Source of the DNA: Eutrophobius brisbanensis
GTDB lineage: Bacteria; Pseudomonadota; Gammaproteobacteria; Eutrophobiales; Eutrophobiaceae
Direction: 5' to 3'
Length of the DNA stretch: 64,000 nucleotides
NCBI GenBank assembly: GCA_038131795.1
Contig: JAYPQE010000003.1
Coordinates: forward strand, 1,984,001 to 2,048,000
Part shown: piece after piece, positions 59,771-64,000 of the stretch
How positions within the stretch are numbered: the first letter of the stretch is position 1
How the letters are laid out: every line of letters starts with the position of its first letter
Translations under genes and position numbers: made by a program
The notes under the pieces: generated by a model
The model's input: only the letters and a program-made list of their open reading frames with translations
Told to the model about the DNA's origin: nothing
Database searches by the model: none

Positions 59771-60586
59771 ATGCCCGAACTACCCGAAGTAGAAACAACT
59801 CGCAGGGGCATCGCCCCGCACCTGGAAGGTAATGAGATCGTAACCGCGGTGTTTCGTGAACGTCGATTAAGGTGGCCCATTGAGGAAAGCCTTTCGCGGC
59901 TGCTCCCAAAACAAAAATTTCATGCTGTTTTGAGACGAGGCAAATACATAATACTCTCAACTGACCGGGGCCACCTGATTTTACACCTGGGCATGTCGGG
60001 CAGTCTTCGCGTGGTACCCAAAACAAGCATGCCTGACAAGCATGATCATTATGACCTGTTGCTCAATACCGGGCAGGTGCTGAGATACAGGGACCCCCGC
60101 CGCTTTGGATCCTTACACTGGACCCGTACAGATCCAATGTCTCACTGGTTATTAAACAGGCTTGGGCCGGAGCCATTATCAGCTGAGTTTACCGGCGAAT
60201 ATCTATTCAAAAAAAGCAGAAATAGAACGCTTAATATTAAAGCCTTCATCATGGACAGCAAGATCGTGCCTGGTGTTGGAAACATTTATGCAAACGAATC
60301 ATTATTTACAAGTGGGATTCGGCCGGGACTGGCCGCAGGAAGGGTGTCTGCTATTCGTTATGAAACACTTGTGTCAAGCATAAAAGATGTGCTGAGCGAA
60401 GCTATTCAACAAGGCGGCACGACATTAAAAGACTTTGTCGACAGTGATGGTCAACCGGGGTATTTCAAACAAAGCCTGTTTGTTTACGGTCGGTCAGGGG
60501 AAAACTGTCGTAAATGTAAAGGCGCGATTAAATCCAGGGTATTAAATCAACGAGCAACGTATTATTGCCCAACCTGCCAACACTGA
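59771..60586 (+). CDS. mutM: Formamidopyrimidine-DNA glycosylase
   Basis: Bifunctional glycosylase/AP lyase that removes oxidised purines such as 8-oxoguanine. The 271 residues begin with the catalytic MPELPEVE, whose Pro2 is the nucleophile and Glu3 the general acid. The catalytic lysine lies in RRGKYI (about 56-61), the helix-two-turn-helix in VPGVGNIYANE (about 167-177), and the C-terminal zinc finger has C-x2-C-x16-C-x2-C (CRKCKG to CPTCQH). It ends before the convergent gamma-glutamyltransferase, 14 bases apart. Confidence 0.97.
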   Translation: MPELPEVETTRRGIAPHLEGNEIVTAVFRERRLRWPIEESLSRLLPKQKFHAVLRRGKYIILSTDRGHLILHLGMSGSLRVVPKTSMPDKHDHYDLLLNTGQVLRYRDPRRFGSLHWTRTDPMSHWLLNRLGPEPLSAEFTGEYLFKKSRNRTLNIKAFIMDSKIVPGVGNIYANESLFTSGIRPGLAAGRVSAIRYETLVSSIKDVLSEAIQQGGTTLKDFVDSDGQPGYFKQSLFVYGRSGENCRKCKGAIKSRVLNQRATYYCPTCQH

Positions 60587-60600
60587 AGCCTGCTGTACTT

Positions 60601-62298
60601 TTACTTGACCTCAGCCTTGCCTTCACCACGTTTATCAGATACCGCATAGACATGGTTGGTGCGCTTGTCCCACATGATGGCATGCATGTTGCCATATAAG
60701 CGACGTGATTCGCGTAACTGATGACCTCTGGACATCAATGCCTGCTGTTCTTCCGGGGTGAAGGCATTATTCTCAAAAAAAACCATGTCTGGTTTATATT
60801 GATGATGATACCTTGGCAGGTCCACCCAGGATTCCGGCAACTTTCCCGAAGCAAAATCCAGCACACCCAGCAGGACCATGGTGATGATCCTGCTGCCACC
60901 CGGAGTCCCGAGAATACCCACTCGCTCTTTACTCTCAACGAAGGTAGGTGACATGCTGGACAGGGGTCGTTTTCGCGGCTCTATAGCGTTTGCCTCATAC
61001 CCAATCAAACCATAGGAATTCGGGTTGGCCGGTTTGATGGCAAAGTCATCCATTTCATTATTTACCAGGACCCCTGTACCAGGAATAACAAACTTGGATC
61101 CAAATCCACGGTTAATGCTTAACGTGCCAGCAACGAGGTTGCCCTCCTTGTCCATGACAGAAAAATGTGTTGTGGAATTGCCGGTGCTTCTTGTTTCCGG
61201 CAATTCACCCAGTTTGTCGCTAGGGGTTGCACTTAAGGGGTCTATGGTCATTGCCAGACCTTCTATATAGTCATCGTCCAGCAACCTTTGTTCAGGAATT
61301 TCAACAAAATCCGGATCGCCAAGAAACAATGCGCGATCTCTATACGCCCTTCTTGCAGCTTCTATCACATGGTGTGCCCTGGATACATAATCCATGTTCT
61401 CAAGGTCAAAGTGTTCCAGGATTTTCAGAATTTGCCCCATTACAATCCCGCCGGATGACGGCGGTGATGCTGACACTACCTTAACGCCATTGTAGCTCAC
61501 CTCTAATGGCCGGCGTTCCAGCACAACATAGCTTTGCAGGTCTTCGGTGGTCCATATTCCACCGTTTGCGCTCACGCCTGATACGATCTTGTTTGCCATC
61601 TCTCCTAGATAAAATCCTGCAAACCCCAGGTTAGCAATGGACCTGAGTGTCACTGCCAGATCTGCCTGGATTAACCGATCTCCGGCAGCAGGAACGTTGC
61701 CTTCAGGCAAAAAGATCTTTGCCGATGATGGATATTTTTCAAAATCATCCCGCGCCCTTTCGATAGCTTCACTTAGACCAGGTGTCACTAAAAAACCCTG
61801 TTCAGCATATCGGATGGCCGGCGCCAGGGAGACAGATAACGGCAATTTTCCATAATTCATTGCCAGGTACACCATTCCAGCGGGAATGCCGGGTATGCCG
61901 CTAGCCAATGGACCATCCAGTGAAGCACCTTCAAGGACGTTATCATTTTCATCAAGGTACATACGTTTATGGGCGAAGCCTGGAGCTGTCTCCCTGCCAT
62001 CTATCATGATCTTTTTTTGATCGGATTGCCTATGCAACAACCAGAATCCGCCGCCCCCCAGACCTGATCCGGTTGGTTCAACCACTGCCAGGGCGGCAGT
62101 GACAGCCACGGCAGCATCAAACGCATTACCACCCCGGTCAAGCACTTCCATACCAGCCTGTGTCGCCAATGGATGTGCGCTGGCTATGGCATTTGCGGAC
62201 GGGGTTTGCGCAAACCCAGAGTTAAATACCAAACACAGATATAGATAAAAGAATTTTCTGTTGGCCAGATATGAGAAAATTTTTAGCTTTTGATTCAT
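60601..62298 (-). CDS. ggt: Gamma-glutamyltransferase (periplasmic)
   Basis: N-terminal-nucleophile hydrolase that breaks down glutathione and other gamma-glutamyl compounds. A signal peptide covers about residues 1-30. The precursor must self-cleave before the threonine in GNSTTHFSVMD (about 369), which is the catalytic nucleophile of the small subunit. The LGTPGGSRI loop lies near residue 458. The 565 residues are a little short for the family (about 570-590), without evident damage. Its start lies one base before the ferredoxin stop on the same strand. With gshB it supports an active glutathione cycle. Confidence 0.94.
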   Translation of the reverse strand: MNQKLKIFSYLANRKFFYLYLCLVFNSGFAQTPSANAIASAHPLATQAGMEVLDRGGNAFDAAVAVTAALAVVEPTGSGLGGGGFWLLHRQSDQKKIMIDGRETAPGFAHKRMYLDENDNVLEGASLDGPLASGIPGIPAGMVYLAMNYGKLPLSVSLAPAIRYAEQGFLVTPGLSEAIERARDDFEKYPSSAKIFLPEGNVPAAGDRLIQADLAVTLRSIANLGFAGFYLGEMANKIVSGVSANGGIWTTEDLQSYVVLERRPLEVSYNGVKVVSASPPSSGGIVMGQILKILEHFDLENMDYVSRAHHVIEAARRAYRDRALFLGDPDFVEIPEQRLLDDDYIEGLAMTIDPLSATPSDKLGELPETRSTGNSTTHFSVMDKEGNLVAGTLSINRGFGSKFVIPGTGVLVNNEMDDFAIKPANPNSYGLIGYEANAIEPRKRPLSSMSPTFVESKERVGILGTPGGSRIITMVLLGVLDFASGKLPESWVDLPRYHHQYKPDMVFFENNAFTPEEQQALMSRGHQLRESRRLYGNMHAIMWDKRTNHVYAVSDKRGEGKAEVK

Positions 62299-62553
62299 TT
62301 ACTCTAATTTCTCACTCAGTTTTATATATTTCCTGTACAGCTCGTCTCTGGTTTCGATCCTGTCTGGATCGTTAGGTATGCAATCCACCGGACACAGGGC
62401 AACACACTGAGGTTCGTCATAATGCCCTATACACTGGGTGCATAAATCCGGATTAATTTGATAATACTCTTCTCCAGGGAAAATAGCATGATTTGGGCAC
62501 GCCGGCTCACAAACATCGCAGTTAATACATTCCTGGGTAATTTTTAATGCCAC
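62299..62553 (-). CDS. YfhL-family 4Fe-4S ferredoxin
   Basis: Small electron carrier with two [4Fe-4S] clusters, Allochromatium type. The 84 residues hold CINCDVCEPACP (first cluster, C-x2-C-x2-C-x3-C) and CTQCIGHYDEPQCVALCP (second, with the extended C-x8-C spacing typical of YfhL ferredoxins). It lies between ggt and coaD on the same strand, a placement also seen in Pseudomonas. YfhL-type ferredoxins serve reductive reactions such as tRNA hydroxylation in E. coli, but its partner here is unknown. Confidence 0.93.
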   Translation of the reverse strand: MALKITQECINCDVCEPACPNHAIFPGEEYYQINPDLCTQCIGHYDEPQCVALCPVDCIPNDPDRIETRDELYRKYIKLSEKLE

Positions 62554-62576
62554 GGACAGACTGAAATGAGCAGGAA

Positions 62577-63059
62577 TCAGCCTGTTAATCGTTCTTTTAG
62601 TGCCTTTACAACATCCTCATGCACAAAACGACTGACATCACCCCCCAGGGATGCCACTTCCCTGACCAGGCTTGAAGAGATATAGCCAAACTGTTCGGCC
62701 GGTGTCAAAAATACCGTTTCTGTCTCATCATTGAGCTGACGATTCATGCCCGCCATCTGGAATTCGTATTCAAAGTCAGAGACGGCCCTTAATCCGCGGA
62801 TGATAACCCTGGCATCACGGGCCCTTGCATAAGCTGTTACAAGCCCTTCAAAACTGCATACTTCAACATTATCAATTTCGCCTAATGCGATATTGGCCAT
62901 CTTGACACGCTCTTCAAGCGAAAAAGCCGTCTGTTTTGGGGTACTGCCGGCGATTGCAACAATGACATTATCAAACAAGCGCGTTGCTCGAAGAACAATA
63001 TCTGTATGTCCATTTGTTATGGGATCAAATGTTCCGGGGTAGATTGCTGTTACATTCAT
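62577..63059 (-). CDS. coaD: Phosphopantetheine adenylyltransferase
   Basis: Penultimate coenzyme A step, adding AMP to phosphopantetheine. I start at the ATG at 63059 (160 residues), which aligns with MxxTAIYPGTFDPITNGH-type N termini; a GTG at 63068 overlapping the rsmD stop (GTGA) is possible. The HxGH motif is the NGH in PITNGHTD, and the ISSSLVRE segment near residue 125 corresponds to the ISSTxVR motif. It is coupled with rsmD, the E. coli order. Confidence 0.95.
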   Translation of the reverse strand: MNVTAIYPGTFDPITNGHTDIVLRATRLFDNVIVAIAGSTPKQTAFSLEERVKMANIALGEIDNVEVCSFEGLVTAYARARDARVIIRGLRAVSDFEYEFQMAGMNRQLNDETETVFLTPAEQFGYISSSLVREVASLGGDVSRFVHEDVVKALKERLTG

Positions 63060-63064
63060 TACAT

Positions 63065-63610
63065 TCACTTACAGGTTAAAATCTGAAACGTAACTTTACC
63101 GACGTTTCCAGATTTAATCATCTCCAGATGCTCATTTTCCACGTTTAAATCCTGGTCTGATTCAAGATAAATCAGGCTGGTACTCTTCAGGCAGCCGCAG
63201 GCAAATAACTTTTCAAGACTGGTTGATAACAATTCTGTGTTATACGGCGGGTCAAGGAACACAATATCAAATGCCTTTCTACAGCCGGACAGCCAGGCAA
63301 TGGCATCGCCGGCAACAATTTCCAGACCGTGTGCCTTAAACTTCTGTGCCTGCTCCTTCAGGTTATTCATGACCGCATTGTTCTTTTCGACCATAACAAC
63401 CGACGCGGCCCCTCTGGATAACGCCTCAAATCCCAGTGCCCCTGTGCCAGCGAACAAATCCAGACAAGCTGCGCCTTCTATATAAGGCATTAACCAGTTA
63501 AACAAGGTTTCCCTGGCCCGGTCCGGAGTGGGCCTGAGCCCATCAACACTTATTACATCAAGCTTCCGGCTTCTCCATTTGCCTGCGATTATTCTTACTT
63601 TGCCTTGCAC
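63065..63610 (-). CDS. rsmD: 16S rRNA (guanine(966)-N2)-methyltransferase
   Basis: Methylates G966 of 16S rRNA. The 181 residues include the SAM-binding LDLFAGTGALGFEALSRG (about 50-67) and the catalytic DPPY motif (about 120-123). The first 20 residues (MQGKVRIIAGKWRSRKLDV) are the RNA-interacting start of RsmD. It overlaps a possible coaD start. The M16 peptidase gene ends 17 bases upstream on the same strand. Confidence 0.95.
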   Translation of the reverse strand: MQGKVRIIAGKWRSRKLDVISVDGLRPTPDRARETLFNWLMPYIEGAACLDLFAGTGALGFEALSRGAASVVMVEKNNAVMNNLKEQAQKFKAHGLEIVAGDAIAWLSGCRKAFDIVFLDPPYNTELLSTSLEKLFACGCLKSTSLIYLESDQDLNVENEHLEMIKSGNVGKVTFQILTCK

Positions 63611-63627
63611 GCCTAAAGGTCTTCGGA

Positions 63628-64000
63628 CTATTCCTCGTCGGTCACCGGCCCTACAATTACCGTCACAAAATTATCCACATCCAGGCGTCGTTGAAACGCA
63701 TCTTTAATATCATTAATGGTAACCGCATCGACTTTTTCATTAAATGTCTCAAGATAATCCAGTGGCAAACGATAAAACCCGATCACTGATAAATAACCAG
63801 AGATATTGCCATTACTGTCTATTCGCAAGGGAAAACCGCCCGTAATATTTTTTTTAGATGAGGTCAGCTCAGCCTCTGTTGGACCATTCTCAACGAAGTC
63901 CCGTATAGTTTGGGTCAACACCTCAAGAGCTTCTTGCGTTTGGTCTTCACGGGTGGAAATAGACGCCTGAAAACTACCCAGCCCACGGCGCGGCGAAAAA
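63628..64000 (-). CDS. M16-family peptidase, C-terminal fragment
   Basis: Insulinase-family zinc peptidase, non-catalytic C-terminal half. The frame is open to the end of the window; about 124 residues are visible (from about GLGSFQASISTRED to VGPVTDEE). Family features are the TRxDQTQEALEVL helix and the ENGPTEAELTSSKKNITGGFPLR segment. Catalytic residues lie outside the window, so activity cannot be judged. In Pseudomonas two M16 genes precede rsmD, so a second paralogue may follow upstream. Confidence 0.9.
   Translation of the reverse strand, partial: FSPRRGLGSFQASISTREDQTQEALEVLTQTIRDFVENGPTEAELTSSKKNITGGFPLRIDSNGNISGYLSVIGFYRLPLDYLETFNEKVDAVTINDIKDAFQRRLDVDNFVTVIVGPVTDEE

Noticed and set aside
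1..64000. CRISPR arrays, insertion sequences, prophage or integron
   Set aside because: I saw no regularly spaced repeats, transposase, integrase or phage structural genes; all regions are explained by housekeeping-type genes or short gaps.

Overview
This window is a dense, mixed-strand chromosomal segment of a gammaproteobacterium with a moderate G+C content. The evidence is gene order. Several blocks follow the order I remember from Pseudomonas: engB-cytochrome c4-dsbA; hemC-hemD-hemX-hemY; gshB-tonB-yqgE-ruvX-pyrR-pyrB-pyrC'; pilT-pilU-yggS-proC-yggT; coaBC-dut-algC-argB; an ExoIII-family gene beside pyrE; radC-rpmB-rpmG; and mutM-ggt-ferredoxin-coaD-rsmD. A phosphoribulokinase, a persulfide dioxygenase-rhodanese fusion, several c-type cytochromes and a PQQ dehydrogenase suggest a respiratory organism handling reduced sulfur, possibly autotrophic. 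No RuBisCO is visible, so autotrophy is only a possibility. I see no insertion sequence, prophage, CRISPR array or rRNA operon.

Layout. 1-5.1 kb: 3' part of oligopeptidase A, an SH3 envelope protein, exonuclease III, ribosomal protein L31 and an M48 lipoprotein protease. 5.1-5.6 kb: a long gene-free stretch with DnaA-box-like sites and a strong candidate small RNA (sigma-E-like promoter, three hairpins, intrinsic terminator) that converges on engB, the position of Spot 42 and ErsA in other gammaproteobacteria. 5.6-13.1 kb: engB, cytochrome c4, DsbA, a quinohemoprotein dehydrogenase, the persulfide dioxygenase-rhodanese fusion with an upstream FNR-type site, tRNA-Arg(CCG), cytochrome c5 and an orphan TRAP binding protein. 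13.2-21.3 kb: uvrD, pmbA, a MoxR-DUF58-transglutaminase operon and a macrodomain gene.

21.3-23.9 kb holds the most distinctive system: a bufferin-type RiPP cassette. It has a four-cysteine secreted precursor (DUF2282), a DUF692 MNIO maturase, a DUF2063 partner and a DoxX membrane protein. A GTAACC-N16-CGAA element that looks like an ECF sigma (SigF-class) promoter precedes it, and an intrinsic terminator separates precursor from maturase. The family is already described as a copper-linked metallophore; the promoter and attenuator architecture here deserves attention.

23.9-31.5 kb: msbA, phosphoribulokinase, an orphan ParA ATPase and hemCDXY. 31.6-46.2 kb: gshB, tonB, yqgE, ruvX, pyrR, pyrB, a catalytically dead dihydroorotase (pyrC'), pyrK, a TonB-dependent receptor, three tandem PilT/PilU ATPases, yggS, proC and yggT. 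46.2-55.5 kb: a second ExoIII, pyrE, slmA, argB, an AlgC with a membrane-sensor extension, dut, coaBC, radC, rpmB and rpmG. 55.5-64 kb: a fatty acid desaturase broken by two compensating frameshifts, a Gld-type ABC operon, mutM, ggt, a ferredoxin, coaD, rsmD and the end of an M16 peptidase.

Functional threads. Thiol and sulfane-sulfur chemistry is shared by gshB, ggt, DsbA and the glutathione-persulfide dioxygenase fusion. Pyrimidine synthesis is represented by pyrR, pyrB, pyrC', pyrK and pyrE. Envelope energetics and transport are represented by tonB, the TonB receptor, msbA and the Gld ABC system.
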